Notes: generated by a model not told the origin, from the letters alone. A DNA stretch of 64,000 nt from Burkholderiales bacterium (GCA_016219375.1 JACRNC010000023.1:124001-188000), one strand, 5' to 3'; shown: positions 29,396 through 40,132, counted from the first letter of the stretch. Numbers and translations: made by a program.

Positions 29396-31282
29396 ATGAG
29401 CAAGCAAACCCATTCCTTCCAGGCCGAGGTCAAGCAGCTGCTGCACCTCGTCACGCACTCGCTCTACTCCAACAAGGAGATCTTCCTGCGCGAGCTGGTC
29501 TCCAACGCGTCGGACGCCTGCGACAAGCTGCGCTTCGAGGCGCTCAACGACGCGTCCCTGTACGAGGACCAGCCCAACCTGGACGTCCGCATCCTCATCG
29601 ACAAGGCCGCGCGCACGCTCACCATCCGCGACAACGGCATCGGCATGAGCGCGCAGGAGGCCATCGACCACCTGGGCACCATCGCCAAGAGCGGCACCAA
29701 GGAGTTCATGGGCCGGCTGTCCGGCGACCAGGCGCGTGATGCCCAGCTCATCGGCCAGTTCGGTGTGGGCTTCTACAGCGGCTTCATCGTGGCCGACCGC
29801 ATCACCGTCGAATCGCGCCGCGCCGGCCTCAAGGCCGAAGACGGCGTGCGCTGGAGCAGCGAGGGCACCGGCGACTTCGAGGTCGAGTCCATCACCAAGC
29901 CCGCGCGCGGCACCGATGTGATCCTTCATCTGCGCGAAGGCGAGGACGAGTTCCTCACCGCCTGGAAGCTGCGCGGCATCGTGGGCAAGTACTCCGACCA
30001 CATCTCGCTGCCCATCCTCATGCGCAAGGAGGAGTGGGACCAGGACAAGGGCGAGTACGTCTCCACCGACGAGTGGGAGACCATCAACCAGGCCGCCGCG
30101 CTTTGGACCCGCCCCAAGGCCGACATCACCGAGGAGCAGTACCACGAGTTCTACAAGCAGATCAGCTTCGACAGCGAGCCGCCGCTGGCCTACACCCACA
30201 ACCGTGTGGAGGGCCGCACCGAGTACACCCAGCTGCTCTACATCCCGGCCAAGGCGCCCTACGACCTCTGGAACCGCGACAAGCGCGGCGGGCTCAAGCT
30301 GTACGTCAAGCGCGTCTTCATCATGGACGACGCCGAGGCGCTGCTGCCGGTCTACCTGCGGTTCGTCAAGGGCGTGGTCGACTCGGCCGACCTGCCGCTG
30401 AACGTCAGCCGCGAGATCCTGCAGGAAAGCCGCGACGTGAAGGCCATCCGCGAGGGCTGCACCAAGCGCGTGCTGTCCATGCTGGAGGACGTGGCCGACA
30501 ACCGCCGTGACGACTACCTGCGCTTCTGGCGCGAGTTCGGCCCGGTGCTCAAGGAAGGCATCGGCGAGGACTTCGCCAACCGGGAACGGCTGGCCAAGCT
30601 CTTCCGCTTCGCATCCACCCAGGCTGATGAAGGCGTGTCGCTCGCCGACTATGTGTCGCGCATGAAAGAGGGCCAGGAGGCGATCTACGTCATCACCGCC
30701 GACAGCCTGGCCGCCGCGAAGAACAGCCCGCAGCTCGAGATCTTCAAGAAGAAGGGCATCGAGGTGCTGCTGCTCACCGACCGGGTGGACGAATGGATGC
30801 TCTCGCACCTGCACGAGTTCGAGGGCAAGCCCATCCAGAGCGTGGCCAAGGGCGCGGCCGACCTGGGCAAGCTGCAGGACGAGTCGGAGAAGAAGTTCGC
30901 CGAAGAGGCCGCGGCCTCCTGCAAGCCGCTGGTCGAGAAGCTCAAGACCCTGCTGGCCGACAAGGCGCGCGACGTGCGCGTCAGCACCCGGCTGGTGGAC
31001 TCCGCCGCCTGCCTGGTTGCCGACGAAGGCGAGATGAGCGGACACCTGGCCCGCCTGCTCAAGCAGGCCGGCCAGGCCGCGCCCGCCAGCAAGCCGGTGC
31101 TCGAGATCAACCCGCAGAACCGCCTGGTGATGCGACTGAGCCAGGAGGTGGACGAGGCCACCACGTCGGACCTGGCGCACATCCTCTTCGATCAGGCGCT
31201 GCTCGCCGAAGGCGGGCAGCTGGATGACCCGGCGGCCTACGTGCAGCGGGTCAACCGGCTGCTGATCGGCAAGCTCGACTGA
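29396..31282 (+). CDS. htpG: Chaperone HtpG (Hsp90)
   Basis: The 628-residue ATP-dependent chaperone has the GHKL ATPase N-terminus ([34 protein letters not shown]), the middle-domain RGVVDS-type segment [21 protein letters not shown] and a C-terminal dimerisation domain. The start [15 protein letters not shown] at 29396 is the family start. It stands alone, divergent from the tRNA. I saw no clear sigma-32 promoter in the GC-rich 280 bp upstream. Confidence 0.97.
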   Translation: MSKQTHSFQAEVKQLLHLVTHSLYSNKEIFLRELVSNASDACDKLRFEALNDASLYEDQPNLDVRILIDKAARTLTIRDNGIGMSAQEAIDHLGTIAKSGTKEFMGRLSGDQARDAQLIGQFGVGFYSGFIVADRITVESRRAGLKAEDGVRWSSEGTGDFEVESITKPARGTDVILHLREGEDEFLTAWKLRGIVGKYSDHISLPILMRKEEWDQDKGEYVSTDEWETINQAAALWTRPKADITEEQYHEFYKQISFDSEPPLAYTHNRVEGRTEYTQLLYIPAKAPYDLWNRDKRGGLKLYVKRVFIMDDAEALLPVYLRFVKGVVDSADLPLNVSREILQESRDVKAIREGCTKRVLSMLEDVADNRRDDYLRFWREFGPVLKEGIGEDFANRERLAKLFRFASTQADEGVSLADYVSRMKEGQEAIYVITADSLAAAKNSPQLEIFKKKGIEVLLLTDRVDEWMLSHLHEFEGKPIQSVAKGAADLGKLQDESEKKFAEEAAASCKPLVEKLKTLLADKARDVRVSTRLVDSAACLVADEGEMSGHLARLLKQAGQAAPASKPVLEINPQNRLVMRLSQEVDEATTSDLAHILFDQALLAEGGQLDDPAAYVQRVNRLLIGKLD

Positions 31283-31385
31283 GTCGGGCCCGGGCCTGGT
31301 GCTGGGCCGGGCTCAGGCCTCAAGCGCCATCACCCGCGCCCGGATGGCGCCCGGGCGGGGCGCGGCGAGGGCGGCCGGCCGGCCT

Positions 31386-32123
31386 TCAGGCCCGTCGGGG
31401 ATGGGGGGTGCGGCCGGGCGTGCGCGAGCCGTCCAGCTCGCCCAGGTCGCTGAGCAGCTCGTCGAGCCGGCTGTCAGGCGCAAAGAACGAGTCGCTGGCA
31501 AAGCCCGAGTCCTGCCACTGCGCCTGGCGCTCGGCGCGGCGCTGGCGCACCGTGCGGGCCAGCTGCTCGCCGGCCTGCGCAATGCTGGGCTGCGCGGGGG
31601 CGGAGTGGGGCGGCAGGCTGACCGGCTGCGCGGCATCGGCCACCAGGCCCCAGCTGGCGATCTCCTGGGCGCTGGGCAGAGCGGCCGGCTGGCAGATCAC
31701 ATAGCGGATGCGGCAAGCCTCCAGCGCCCCTGCCTTGCGCTGAAGCTGCTTGCGATTGCCGGGCGTCTGCAAATCGATGGCCGCCAGCACGCGGCCGTTG
31801 GGCGAGCACACTGCAAAGCCCACGTGCAGCGGCTGCAGCAGCTCATACCAATAGGCGCTGCGCTCGGGGTTGAGCGGCTGGCAGAAGCGCACCAGCGGCA
31901 GCTTGGCCAGGATCACCTGCTGTGGCAGTGCGGTGGTGAGCGCCCGGTGCAGCACGCGCTCCTCGGCGGTGAACACCGGCCGGGCGCTGATCGCCCAGTC
32001 TTCGGGCAATGCATGGCGGCGTGAGGGCTGGCCCATGCGCAGCAGCGTCACGGCCAGCACGGCGCCGGCTCCGAGGCCCACCACTGCGGCCGCCGCCAAC
32101 CACGCCCACTGCATTGCATCCAT
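31386..32123 (-). CDS. DUF2726 domain protein with N-terminal membrane anchor
   Basis: The 245-residue protein has one N-terminal membrane helix (WAWLAAAAVVGLGAGAVLAVTLL). A DUF2726-like region spans about residues 45-165 (FTAEERVLHRALTTAL, VGFAVCSPNGRVLAAIDL, CRIRYVIC), a fold related to nuclease-like PD-(D/E)XK domains. A disordered, Pro/Gln-rich and acidic tail follows. Function unknown. The orientation is convergent with htpG. Confidence 0.75.
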   Translation of the reverse strand: MDAMQWAWLAAAAVVGLGAGAVLAVTLLRMGQPSRRHALPEDWAISARPVFTAEERVLHRALTTALPQQVILAKLPLVRFCQPLNPERSAYWYELLQPLHVGFAVCSPNGRVLAAIDLQTPGNRKQLQRKAGALEACRIRYVICQPAALPSAQEIASWGLVADAAQPVSLPPHSAPAQPSIAQAGEQLARTVRQRRAERQAQWQDSGFASDSFFAPDSRLDELLSDLGELDGSRTPGRTPHPRRA

Positions 32124-32361
32124 CTACCGCCCCGCCCGTACTGCTTCGATACCTGCGCGGCATCGTAACGGCTGGGGGTGGCGCGCCTGCGGCAGGATGA
32201 CACGGGCCCGTGGCCTTACCCCGCGACCCTGGGGCCGCTTGGTGGTGCGAGGGTCAGGCGGGCCGGGGCGGGCTCGGACGGACGCGGAAGGACTGGGACG
32301 GACGTAAGAGGCCCTCAGCCGCCCGCGCGCCGGCGGGGCAGGCCAGGCCGATGTCCGCAGC

Positions 32362-33045
32362 TCAGCCCAGCCAGCGCGAGAACACGCGGCGCAGTCGGCC
32401 AGCCTGCACCTTGGCGCGGTAGTTGAGCTCCGCCGCGCCGCTGCGCAGCGTCTCGTCCAGGTGCGTGCGCACCGTGTCGGAGGGCAGCTTCAGCCAGGCT
32501 TCGGCGTCCGGGCCGTCGTACTCCAGCGTGGCGCCGGCCTTGGCCGCGATCTTGAGCATCGCCGCGTTTTCGGTCAGCGCATGGATGAACAGCGCATGCA
32601 CGCCGCGGTTGCGCGCGTGCAGGATGGAATGCTGGAACAGCCGGTTGCCGTAGCCCTTGCCGCGGGCCTCGGGCAGCACCGTGACACCGAACTCCACCAC
32701 GATGGGCCGCTTGTCGGCCGGATCGCGCGGCGGCGGGTAGGCCAGGTGGGCCACGGCGATCAGGCGCAGCCGGCGGTCGAAGATGCCGAAGACCTCGTCA
32801 TGCTCGAAGTCGATCGACGCCACATAGCGGCGGATCTGGTCGTCGGAGGTCGTCACGCCGAAGCGCAGGTGGCGGTCCTCGGCGTCCATCTTGAGCAGAT
32901 GGTCCAGGATCAGCGGGCGGTGGCGCTCGGCCAGCGTGCGGATGGGCACCCAGTGGCTCCAGCCGGACGCGCGGGCAGGTGCCGGGCGGCCCTCGGCGGG
33001 CGGCTCGATGCCGAAACGGTCGATGGAGGTGGGGGGCATGATCAT
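32362..33045 (-). CDS. GNAT-family N-acetyltransferase
   Basis: The 227-residue protein has a GNAT core with the acetyl-CoA loop in VEFGVTVLPEARGKGYGNRLFQHSI and a preceding IRTLAERHRPLILDHLLKMDAEDRHLRFG segment. The latter is typical of the stand-alone domain related to the Pat protein-acetyltransferase group. The substrate is unknown. ATG at 33045 or 33039 (MIMPP) are equivalent starts. It diverges from rplM. Confidence 0.82.
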   Translation of the reverse strand: MIMPPTSIDRFGIEPPAEGRPAPARASGWSHWVPIRTLAERHRPLILDHLLKMDAEDRHLRFGVTTSDDQIRRYVASIDFEHDEVFGIFDRRLRLIAVAHLAYPPPRDPADKRPIVVEFGVTVLPEARGKGYGNRLFQHSILHARNRGVHALFIHALTENAAMLKIAAKAGATLEYDGPDAEAWLKLPSDTVRTHLDETLRSGAAELNYRAKVQAGRLRRVFSRWLG

Positions 33046-33348
33046 GTGGCGAAGCCTGGGGTTAACCCTAGGCGCGAAGCGTAACCGCAATCCCCGATCC
33101 GTGCTGTGAGCAAAGACACGATTCGCCGCGCGCTGTTCGCTTTGCCCCGGCTGCCGCAACAGGCTAGAATCGCCGGCTTTCCCGTTTTCGGCTGCGGGGA
33201 AGCACGCCTTGGGAGCGCCCGGCCTCGTTTGCAGGCCGCTTTCACGGCGCAGGCGGCATTGCCGCCTTGCTGCGCCTAAGAGGCCCTCTATCCAAGAAGG
33301 GGCACCGACCGCGACAGCCAGCCGTTGACCCAACGACACTCTACGCAC
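33046..33348. other. 303-bp leader region of rplM-rpsI
   Basis: This gap holds the rplM promoter and a leader of about 170 nt. On the left end an AT-richer part may carry the promoter of the divergent GNAT gene. No L13-binding leader structure could be confirmed by eye. Confidence 0.5.
33142..33170 (+). promoter_or_regulatory. Sigma-70 promoter for rplM-rpsI
   Basis: TTGCCC at 33142-33147 and TAGAAT at 33165-33170 are separated by 17 bp. It lies about 180 bp upstream of rplM, similar in arrangement to the rplU promoter in this window. Confidence 0.65.
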
Positions 33349-33777
33349 ATGAAGACCTTCAGCGCCAAACCGGCCGAGGTGACGCACGAGTGGTTTGTGA
33401 TCGATGCCACCGACAAGGTGCTCGGACGAGTGGCCAGCGAAGTCGCTCTCCGCCTGCGTGGCAAGCACAAGGCCATCTACACGCCTCACGTCGACACCGG
33501 CGATTTCATCGTCATCGTCAACGCCGACAAGATCCGCGTCACCGGCAACAAGGCCAACGACAAGGTGTACTACCGCCACTCCGGCTACCCGGGCGGCATC
33601 TACGGCACCAAGTTCAAGGACCTGCAGGCCAAGCATCCGGGCCGCGCCCTGCAGAAGGCGGTCAAGGGCATGCTGCCCAAGGGCCCCCTGGGCTACGCCA
33701 TGATCAAGAAGCTGAAGGTGTACGCGGGCCCTGCCCATCCGCACACCGCGCAGCAGCCCAAGGCGCTGGAAATCTAA
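33349..33777 (+). CDS. rplM: Ribosomal protein L13
   Basis: The 142-residue product is exactly the usual length and begins [20 protein letters not shown]. It contains [28 protein letters not shown] and the [15 protein letters not shown] end. It belongs to the large subunit and is cotranscribed with rpsI 9 bp downstream. An ATG 24 bp upstream in frame is less likely. Confidence 0.98.
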   Translation: MKTFSAKPAEVTHEWFVIDATDKVLGRVASEVALRLRGKHKAIYTPHVDTGDFIVIVNADKIRVTGNKANDKVYYRHSGYPGGIYGTKFKDLQAKHPGRALQKAVKGMLPKGPLGYAMIKKLKVYAGPAHPHTAQQPKALEI

Positions 33778-33786
33778 GGAGCGGCG

Positions 33787-34179
33787 ATGATCGGCAATTG
33801 GAACTATGGCACCGGCCGCCGCAAGTCTTCGGTCGCCCGTGTCTTCATCAAGAAGGGCTCCGGCCAGATCACGGTCAACGGCAAGCCGCTGAACGAGTAC
33901 TTCGGCCGCCAGACCTCGATCATGATCGTCAAGCAGCCGCTGATGCTGACGAACAACGACGGCGCCTTCGACATCCAGGTCAACGTCAACGGTGGCGGTG
34001 AGTCCGGCCAGGCCGGCGCCGTGCGCCACGGCGTCACCCGTGCCCTGATCGACTACGACGCCGCGCTCAAGCCCGAGCTGAGCCGCGCCGGCTTCGTCAC
34101 CCGCGACGCCCGCGAGGTGGAGCGCAAGAAGGTCGGTCTGCACGGCGCCCGCCGTCGCAAGCAGTTCAGCAAGCGCTGA
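33787..34179 (+). CDS. rpsI: Ribosomal protein S9
   Basis: The 130-residue protein begins [20 protein letters not shown] and ends with the canonical basic RRRKQFSKR tail that reaches the P-site tRNA. The gap to rplM contains AAGGAG as ribosome site. Length and motifs are standard. Confidence 0.98.
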   Translation: MIGNWNYGTGRRKSSVARVFIKKGSGQITVNGKPLNEYFGRQTSIMIVKQPLMLTNNDGAFDIQVNVNGGGESGQAGAVRHGVTRALIDYDAALKPELSRAGFVTRDAREVERKKVGLHGARRRKQFSKR

Positions 34180-34222
34180 TCTGGGTTGTGCGGAGCCTGC
34201 ACGGCAGGTTCTGCGCCACACG

Positions 34223-34248
34223 CAAGCGGCCACCTCGGTGGCCGCTTG
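34223..34248 (+). terminator. Terminator after rpsI
   Basis: A perfect 12-bp inverted repeat, CAAGCGGCCACC (34223-34234) with GGTGGCCGCTTG (34237-34248), leaves only a 2-nt spacer and is followed by TCGTTTC. It probably ends the rplM-rpsI transcript. Confidence 0.7.
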
Positions 34249-34251
34249 TCG

Positions 34252-34281
34252 TTTCAGCAGCGTTCCTTTCAGCAGCGTTCC
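34252..34281. repeat. Two tandem copies of a 15-bp unit
   Basis: TTTCAGCAGCGTTCC occurs at 34252-34266 and again at 34267-34281, immediately downstream of the rpsI terminator. It is non-coding and looks like a recent slippage duplication. Confidence 0.85.
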
Positions 34282-34407
34282 TCGTTGCCGCGCGGGCCGG
34301 CGTGTCCACCTGCGTGGCAGGGCAGGCAACGCCGCCGGCGAAGGCCGCTGCCTACAATTCGCCTCCCCAGCGGCCGCCGGGCCGCGCCCTCTCCTGGAGA
34401 GACAAGC

Positions 34408-35445
34408 ATGATCAAGGTCGGCATCGTCGGTGGCACCGGCTACACCGGGGTCGAGTTGCTGCGCCTGCTGGCCCAGCACCCGCAGGTCGAGCTGCGCGCC
34501 ATCACCTCGCGCAAGGAGGCCGGGCTGCCGGTCGCCGACATGTATCCCAGCCTGCGGGGGCAGGTGGACCTGGCCTTCGTCGCGCCGGACGATGCCGCGC
34601 TGACGGACTGCGATGTGGTGTTCTTCGCCACCCCGCACGGCGTGGCCATGGCCCAGGCGCGCGAGCTGCTCGCCGCCGGTGTCAAGGTGATCGACCTGGC
34701 GGCGGACTTCCGGCTGAAGGACGTGGGTGTCTTCGAGCAGTGGTACGGCATGCCGCACACCTGCCCGGACCTGCTGGCCGAATCGGTGTACGGCCTGCCG
34801 GAGCTCAACCGCGAGGCCATCCGCACAGCCCGCATCGTGGGCAATCCGGGCTGCTACCCCACGTCGGTGCAGCTGGGTTTTGCGCCGCTGCTGCGCAGCA
34901 AGCTGATCGAGCCCACGCACCTGATTGCCAACTGCGCCTCCGGCGTGTCGGGCGCCGGCCGCAAGGCCGAGGTGCACACGCTGCTCCCGGAGGCCAGCGA
35001 CAACTTCAAGGCCTATGGCGTCAAGGGCCACCGCCACGGCCCGGAGATCAACCAGCAACTGCGCCTGATCGCCGGCGACGCCAGCGTCGAGTGCCTGTTC
35101 GTGCCGCATCTGCTGCCCATCATCCGCGGCATCCACTCCACGCTCTATGCGCGGCTGAACGACGCCGGCCGTGCGGCCGACCTGCAGGCGGTGTTCGAGC
35201 AGGCCTATGCGGGCGAGCGCTTCGTCGATGTGCTGCCGGCCGGCTCGGCGCCGGAGACGCGCAGCGTGCGTGCCAGCAACTACGTGCGCATCGCGGTGCA
35301 CAAGCCGCAGCCCGACACGGTGATGGTGCTGGTGGTGGAGGACAACCTGACCAAGGGCGCCTCCGGCCAGGCGATCCAGAACATGAATCTGATGTGCGGG
35401 CTGGACGAGGCACTGGGCCTGACCCAGGTGCCGGTCTCGCCCTGA
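34408..35445 (+). CDS. argC: N-acetyl-gamma-glutamyl-phosphate reductase
   Basis: ArgC is the NADPH-dependent third step of arginine synthesis. The 345-residue protein has [21 protein letters not shown], the catalytic Cys in [14 protein letters not shown] and HRHGPEI. A ribosome site (CTGGAGAG) precedes the ATG, and a TACAAT at 34353-34358 may be its -10. It is followed closely by the coiled-coil membrane protein gene. Confidence 0.97.
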   Translation: MIKVGIVGGTGYTGVELLRLLAQHPQVELRAITSRKEAGLPVADMYPSLRGQVDLAFVAPDDAALTDCDVVFFATPHGVAMAQARELLAAGVKVIDLAADFRLKDVGVFEQWYGMPHTCPDLLAESVYGLPELNREAIRTARIVGNPGCYPTSVQLGFAPLLRSKLIEPTHLIANCASGVSGAGRKAEVHTLLPEASDNFKAYGVKGHRHGPEINQQLRLIAGDASVECLFVPHLLPIIRGIHSTLYARLNDAGRAADLQAVFEQAYAGERFVDVLPAGSAPETRSVRASNYVRIAVHKPQPDTVMVLVVEDNLTKGASGQAIQNMNLMCGLDEALGLTQVPVSP

Positions 35446-35472
35446 GCCGCCATCCCTCCCCGTTCCGGCTGC

Positions 35473-36192
35473 ATGCGCTGGAGACTGATCCGCCGCCGCC
35501 TGTCGGTCAGTGCGCCGCGCATGATCGTGCGCAGCCACCTGCCCTGGCCGCTGCGCTGGGCGGTGGTGGCGCTGATGGTGGGCTTTTCCGCAGCGCTGGC
35601 GCTGTGGGCGTTCGAGGTGGGCAAGGGCCTGGCCGGCCTGCCGCAGAACGCCGCGGCCCAGCGCGAGGAGCTGGCGCGGCTGCGCGCTGAGGTGGACCGG
35701 CTGGGCCGCGAGCGCGATGCCGGCCAGGGCTTGGCCCATGCGGCCGACAGCCTGATCAAGGCCGAGCGCGCGGCGCAGGAGCGCCTGGCCCAGCAGGTGC
35801 GCACGCTGGAGGCCGAGAATGCCGACCTGCGCGCCGATCTGGCCTTCTTCGAGCGGCTGCTGCCCACCGGCAATGCCGAAGGCGTGGCGGTGCGGGCGCT
35901 GCAGGCCAGTGTGGCCGGCCCCGGACAGCTGCGTTATCAATTGCTCATCATGCAGCCCGGCCGTGCCCCGGCGGAGTTCCACGGCCGCTACGAGCTGCTG
36001 CTCTCCGGTACGCTGGAGGGCCGGCCGTGGAGCCTGCCCGCCGCGGGCGGGCCCCGGCCGCTGCAGTTCCGCCAGTACCAGCGCGCCGAGGGCTTGATCG
36101 AAGTGCCGCCGCGGGCCCAGGTGCGCCAGGTGCAGGTGCGCGTGCTCGACAGCAGCGGCGCGCTGCGCACCACGCAGGTTGCGCGGCTGTGA
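35473..36192 (+). CDS. Membrane-anchored coiled-coil protein (DUF6776-like)
   Basis: The 239-residue protein has one N-terminal membrane helix (about 28-48), a coiled coil at about 60-125 (heptad pattern in REELARLRAEVDRLGRERD and AQERLAQQVRTLEAENADL) and a C-terminal periplasmic beta-rich domain of about 110 residues. Its fixed position next to a bactofilin gene and argC/erpA in related bacteria suggests a role in envelope or cell-shape organisation. That is inference only. Confidence 0.78.
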   Translation: MRWRLIRRRLSVSAPRMIVRSHLPWPLRWAVVALMVGFSAALALWAFEVGKGLAGLPQNAAAQREELARLRAEVDRLGRERDAGQGLAHAADSLIKAERAAQERLAQQVRTLEAENADLRADLAFFERLLPTGNAEGVAVRALQASVAGPGQLRYQLLIMQPGRAPAEFHGRYELLLSGTLEGRPWSLPAAGGPRPLQFRQYQRAEGLIEVPPRAQVRQVQVRVLDSSGALRTTQVARL

Positions 36193-36286
36193 TCGCAGGC
36201 TCGCCCCTTGCGCCCGCGATCGTGTGAACCGGCCGGCCGTCCGCGCCACGGCCAGAAGCCCCGGCCGCCTCAAACAGGAGACTCCC

Positions 36287-36682
36287 ATGCTCGGAATCAA
36301 ACGCCAGCCTGCCATCCGCACCCTGGTCGGCGAGGGCACGACCGTCGAAGGCAGCCTGCGCTTTCGTGACGGGCTGCGCATAGACGGCGAGGTGCTCGGC
36401 GACATCACCGCCGAGCCGATGGAGCGTAGCGTGCTGGTGATCAGCGAGAAAGCCAGGGTGACCGGCAAGGTCAGTGCCGGTCATGTCATCATCAACGGCT
36501 CGGTCGTGGGCCCAGTGGTGTCGCACACGCTGCTGGAGCTGCAGCCCAAGGCACGCATCCAGGGCGACGTGCGCTACGCCGCACTGGAGATGCACCAGGG
36601 CGCCACGCTCGACGGCGAGCTGCACTCACTGGCCAGCGAGGACAAGCCGGCCTTGAAACTGGCCGCCTCGAACCAAGCTTGA
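36287..36682 (+). CDS. Bactofilin
   Basis: The 131-residue protein is a single bactofilin beta-helix ([29 protein letters not shown], then [16 protein letters not shown]) with short tails. Bactofilins polymerise into membrane-linked filaments that position envelope enzymes, often M23 endopeptidases; an M23 peptidase is encoded 2 kb away. A ribosome site (CAGGAG) precedes the ATG at 36287. Confidence 0.92.
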   Translation: MLGIKRQPAIRTLVGEGTTVEGSLRFRDGLRIDGEVLGDITAEPMERSVLVISEKARVTGKVSAGHVIINGSVVGPVVSHTLLELQPKARIQGDVRYAALEMHQGATLDGELHSLASEDKPALKLAASNQA

Positions 36683-36783
36683 TTGAAGCGGCCCGCGCGC
36701 CGCCGCTGCACCGACGACCCGCCGCCTCCGCCACCGTCCCTATTCCCCGATACACGATTCCGAAGCCTGCTGGAGCAATTGCC

Positions 36784-37158
36784 ATGAGCGCCGTAGCCGC
36801 CGCCCCCGAAACCGCCGTTGACGAGATGCCGGCGCCCATCATCTTCACCGACGCCGCCGCCTCCAAGGTGCGCGAGCTGGTCGACGAGGAGGGCAATCCG
36901 GACCTCAAGCTGCGCGTCTTCGTGCAGGGCGGGGGCTGCTCGGGCTTCCAGTACGGCTTCACGTTCGACGAGATCGCCAACGACGACGACACGCAGATGC
37001 AGAAGAACGGCGTCACGCTGCTGATCGACGCCATGAGCCTGCAGTACCTGATGGGTGCGGAGATCGACTACAAGGATGACCTCCAGGGCGCGCAGTTCGT
37101 GATCAAGAACCCCAACGCGCAGACCACCTGCGGCTGCGGGTCGAGCTTCTCGGTCTGA
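36784..37158 (+). CDS. erpA: A-type iron-sulfur carrier ErpA
   Basis: The 124-residue protein delivers Fe-S clusters to apoproteins. It has the three conserved cysteines: one in [13 protein letters not shown] and two in the terminal [10 protein letters not shown] 20-residue N-terminal extension precedes [14 protein letters not shown], as usual in Betaproteobacteria. The start at 36784 follows a CTGGAG ribosome site. Confidence 0.96.
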   Translation: MSAVAAAPETAVDEMPAPIIFTDAAASKVRELVDEEGNPDLKLRVFVQGGGCSGFQYGFTFDEIANDDDTQMQKNGVTLLIDAMSLQYLMGAEIDYKDDLQGAQFVIKNPNAQTTCGCGSSFSV

Positions 37159-37226
37159 GCCGGCTGCCGCGGTGCTGAAGCGCCGCAGGCCGGCGCCGCC
37201 CGCCTGACGTGCCCGACTGAGCCAAG

Positions 37227-37246
37227 CCGCCCTCCGGGGCGGTTTT
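37227..37246 (+). terminator. Terminator after erpA
   Basis: The 6-bp stem CCGCCC (37227-37232) with GGGCGG (37237-37242) around TCCG is followed by TTTTC. It lies 70 bp after the erpA stop, facing the convergent anmK. Confidence 0.8.
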
Positions 37247-37367
37247 CATTTGGGGCGGCGATCAGGGCCGGTCGGCTGCTGCGCCGGTGCGGCAAGCGCC
37301 ATGCGGCAGGCCAGCTGCGGCGCAGCGCGACATGGCGCGGACTCGGGCCGACGCCGGGCCAGGCGTT

Positions 37368-38516
37368 TCAGGCGGGATAGAAGCAGCCCAGCACGCGCGG
37401 GCCGCGGGCACCGGTGGCCGACGGCAGGTTGCCCGGCTCGCCGCGCACCAGGGCCCGCGCCAGCCAGGCGAAGGCGGCGGCCTCGACCTGGTTGGGCGCA
37501 AGGCCGCGGTCGGAGCTGGGCTTCACGCCGACGCCGGGCAGCGCGGCGGCCAGGCGGCGCATCAGGCTGGGGTTGTGCGCGCCGCCGCCGCAGACCAGCA
37601 GCTCGCGCGTGGCCGGCGCATGGGCCTGGAGGGCTTGCGCATTGACCTGGGCGGTGAACTCGCACAGCGTGGCCTGCACGTCCTGTGGTGCCATCGGCGG
37701 CAGGCCGTCGAGCCGGGCCTGCAGCCACTCGGCATGGAAGAGGTCGCGCCCGGTGCTCCTGGGCGGCGGCTGGCGCAGGAAGGGCTCGTCCAGACAGGCC
37801 TGCAGCAGTGCGGGGATGACGCGGCCTTGGTCGGCCCAGGCGCCGCCGGCGTCGTACGGCTGGCCGCGGTGCTGCTGGCACCACAGGTCCATCAGCACAT
37901 TGCCCGGGCCGCAGTCGAAGCCCCAGGCGGCTGATGCGCCCTGGGTGAGCGGCGGCAGGATGGTGACGTTGCTGATGCCGCCGATATTGAGCACGGCCAC
38001 CGGGGCGTCGGGGCGGCTGAAGACGGCCTGGTGGAAGGCCGGCACCAGCGGCGCACCCTGGCCGCCGGCGGCGACGTCGCGGCTGCGGAAGTCGGCCGCC
38101 ACCGCGATGCCGCAGCGCTCGGCCAGCAGGGCCGGGGCATTGAGCTGCAGCGTGTAGCCGACGCCGTCGAACTCGCCGGGGCGGTGACGTACGGTCTGCC
38201 CGTGTGCGCCCACGGCGCGTACCTGGGCGGGCGTCACGCCGGCCTGGACGAGCAGCTGGCCGACCACATCGGCATACAGCCGCGCCAGCGTGTTGGCCGC
38301 CAGGGCGGCGCGGTGCAGCTCGTCACTGCCTGGCTGGTTGAGGGCCAGCAGCTCGGCCCGGAAGGCTGGCTCGAAGCCCAGCCAGGCGTGGGCAAGGATG
38401 CGCAGGCCGCCCGGTAATGCGCCGCCTGGGCCGGCATCGCGCGGGAAGGCCGCCAGCACGCCGTCCGCGCCGTCGAGCGAGGTGCCGGACATCAGCCCGA
38501 TGTAGAGGTCTTCCAT
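37368..38516 (-). CDS. anmK: Anhydro-N-acetylmuramic acid kinase
   Basis: AnmK phosphorylates and hydrolyses 1,6-anhydro-MurNAc produced by lytic transglycosylases, recycling peptidoglycan. The 382-residue protein begins MEDLYIGLMSGTSLDGADG and has GAHGQTVRHRPGEF, NIGGISNVT and CGPGNVLMD. It lies downstream of the M23 peptidase on the same strand, an arrangement conserved across Burkholderiales. Confidence 0.96.
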   Translation of the reverse strand: MEDLYIGLMSGTSLDGADGVLAAFPRDAGPGGALPGGLRILAHAWLGFEPAFRAELLALNQPGSDELHRAALAANTLARLYADVVGQLLVQAGVTPAQVRAVGAHGQTVRHRPGEFDGVGYTLQLNAPALLAERCGIAVAADFRSRDVAAGGQGAPLVPAFHQAVFSRPDAPVAVLNIGGISNVTILPPLTQGASAAWGFDCGPGNVLMDLWCQQHRGQPYDAGGAWADQGRVIPALLQACLDEPFLRQPPPRSTGRDLFHAEWLQARLDGLPPMAPQDVQATLCEFTAQVNAQALQAHAPATRELLVCGGGAHNPSLMRRLAAALPGVGVKPSSDRGLAPNQVEAAAFAWLARALVRGEPGNLPSATGARGPRVLGCFYPA

Positions 38517-38560
38517 GCGGCGGTCCGGTCGGGGTCTCGGGCGGGCTCTGGAAAGCGAAC

Positions 38561-38580
38561 AGCCCGCCGGTTGGCGGGCT
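38561..38580 (-). terminator. Hairpin between the M23 gene and anmK
   Basis: AGCCCGCC (38561-38568) and GGCGGGCT (38573-38580) form an 8-bp stem with a GGTT loop. Leftwards it is followed by GTTCGCTTTCC, a weak T-tract. It may reduce rather than stop read-through into anmK. Confidence 0.5.
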
Positions 38581-38608
38581 GCTGCGTTGGGAGCAGGCGC
38601 GCTGGGTC

Positions 38609-40132
38609 TTACTCCATGCGCACGCCGTTGGCGGCCACGGCCGGGGCGCTCTGCAGCTGGGCCAGGGCCGTGCGGGCGACCATGTTGAAGCGGCCGCGTG
38701 CAGCCGGCGACAGGGCCACCGCCTCGCTGGCGCGGGCGATGGTCATCGGATCGATCTGGCGGCCGTTGACGCGGAACTCGAAGTGCAGGTGCGGGCCGGT
38801 GGCCCAGCCGGTGGCGCCGACGGCGCCGATGTTGTCGCCCTGGGCCACGCGCTGGCCGCGCTTGACATTGACGCGGCTGAGGTGGGCATAGACCGTGACC
38901 CGGTCGCCGCCGCCGTGGCGCACGTGGATGACGTTGCCGTAGCCGTTCTGCACGCCGGCGAACTCCACCACGCCGTCGCCGACCACCCGCACCGGCGTGC
39001 CGGTGGGCGCGCCGAAGTCCACGCCCAGGTGGGCGCGCCAGGTCTTGTGGATGGGGTGGAAGCGCATCGCGAAGCCGGAGGTCACGCGCGAGAACGCCAG
39101 CGGCGACGACAGGAAGACGCGGTTCTTGCTGCGCCCCGTCGGGTCGTAGTAGGTGCCCTTGCTGCCCGGCTCCTGGAACCAGATGGCCTCGTGCGCCTTG
39201 CCGGCGTTGACGAAGCGCGCGGCGAGCACGCGGCCGGCCCCCGAGCCCCAGGTGATGGGCTCGCCGTCAGCGGTGAGCGCCTCGTAGAGCACGGTGAAGG
39301 TATCGCCCCGGCGCAGCTCGCGGCGGAAGTCGATGTCGGTGGAGAACAGCTCGGCCAGCTGCGTGGTCACGCCGTCCGGGATGTGGGCGTCGTCGGCAGC
39401 GGCGAAGAGCGAGCTGGTGATGGTGCCGGAGCCCAGCTTGACCTCGGCGGCCAGCGGCGCCTGCTCGGCGCGGGCCTTGAAGCCGGCCGCGTCGCGGCTG
39501 ATGGTCAGCCGGGTGAAGTGGGTGTCGCGCTGCTCGCTGAGCTCGGCCGGCGAGCGCACGACCAGCGTGGCCAGGCGGCCGTTTTCGGTCGTCGCCTGCA
39601 CCATCTTGCCCGGGCGGCCCTCCAGCACGCGGCGGGCGACCGGGTCCTGGCGCAGGAAGGCCGCGGCCTCGGCATCGTCCACGCCCAGGCGGCGCAGCAG
39701 GCTGTCGGCCGTGTCGCTGCCGCGGGTGAGATCGTTGCGGTGCAGCTGCAGCTCGCTGAGGTCCAGCGCTTCGAGTTGCTCGGCCAGCTGGGCCGGCGCG
39801 GGCAGGGTCTCGCTGATCAGCTGCTGGGTCGGCACGGCGGTGGTGGCCGTCAGCGGCGCCACGCCGAAGGCGGTCACCGCGGTGCCGGTCAGCAGGGCGA
39901 CCACGGCGGCGGCGACGCGGCGCGGGTGGCGACGGGGCAGATGGAAGAGCGCGTCTTCGAGGCGGTCCAGCGTGCGGGTGAACGCGGAGGCTTGCGCCGG
40001 GGCGGTCAGCCGATCGGTCGTCTGGTTCAAAATCGTCAGTCCTTTTCCAGGTCCGGTGCCCAGCACGGGCCCGCGTGGCGGGCGCCGGGTGGACGGGCTC
40101 GACGGCTGGGTCGAGCGCGGCAGGGCGGGCAT
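38609..40132 (-). CDS. M23 family metallopeptidase, membrane-anchored
   Basis: The 507-residue protein has a cytosolic N-terminus, one membrane helix ([22 protein letters not shown]), a long periplasmic domain and a C-terminal peptidase_M23 domain. The zinc motifs are HLGVDFGAP and HLHFEF. It probably cuts peptidoglycan cross-links. The frame is open to 40276 and a start within 40120-40276 is undecided; 40132 is the first ATG giving a short leader. It diverges from tyrS and shares about 160 bp of upstream DNA with it. Confidence 0.9.
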   Translation of the reverse strand: MPALPRSTQPSSPSTRRPPRGPVLGTGPGKGLTILNQTTDRLTAPAQASAFTRTLDRLEDALFHLPRRHPRRVAAAVVALLTGTAVTAFGVAPLTATTAVPTQQLISETLPAPAQLAEQLEALDLSELQLHRNDLTRGSDTADSLLRRLGVDDAEAAAFLRQDPVARRVLEGRPGKMVQATTENGRLATLVVRSPAELSEQRDTHFTRLTISRDAAGFKARAEQAPLAAEVKLGSGTITSSLFAAADDAHIPDGVTTQLAELFSTDIDFRRELRRGDTFTVLYEALTADGEPITWGSGAGRVLAARFVNAGKAHEAIWFQEPGSKGTYYDPTGRSKNRVFLSSPLAFSRVTSGFAMRFHPIHKTWRAHLGVDFGAPTGTPVRVVGDGVVEFAGVQNGYGNVIHVRHGGGDRVTVYAHLSRVNVKRGQRVAQGDNIGAVGATGWATGPHLHFEFRVNGRQIDPMTIARASEAVALSPAARGRFNMVARTALAQLQSAPAVAANGVRME

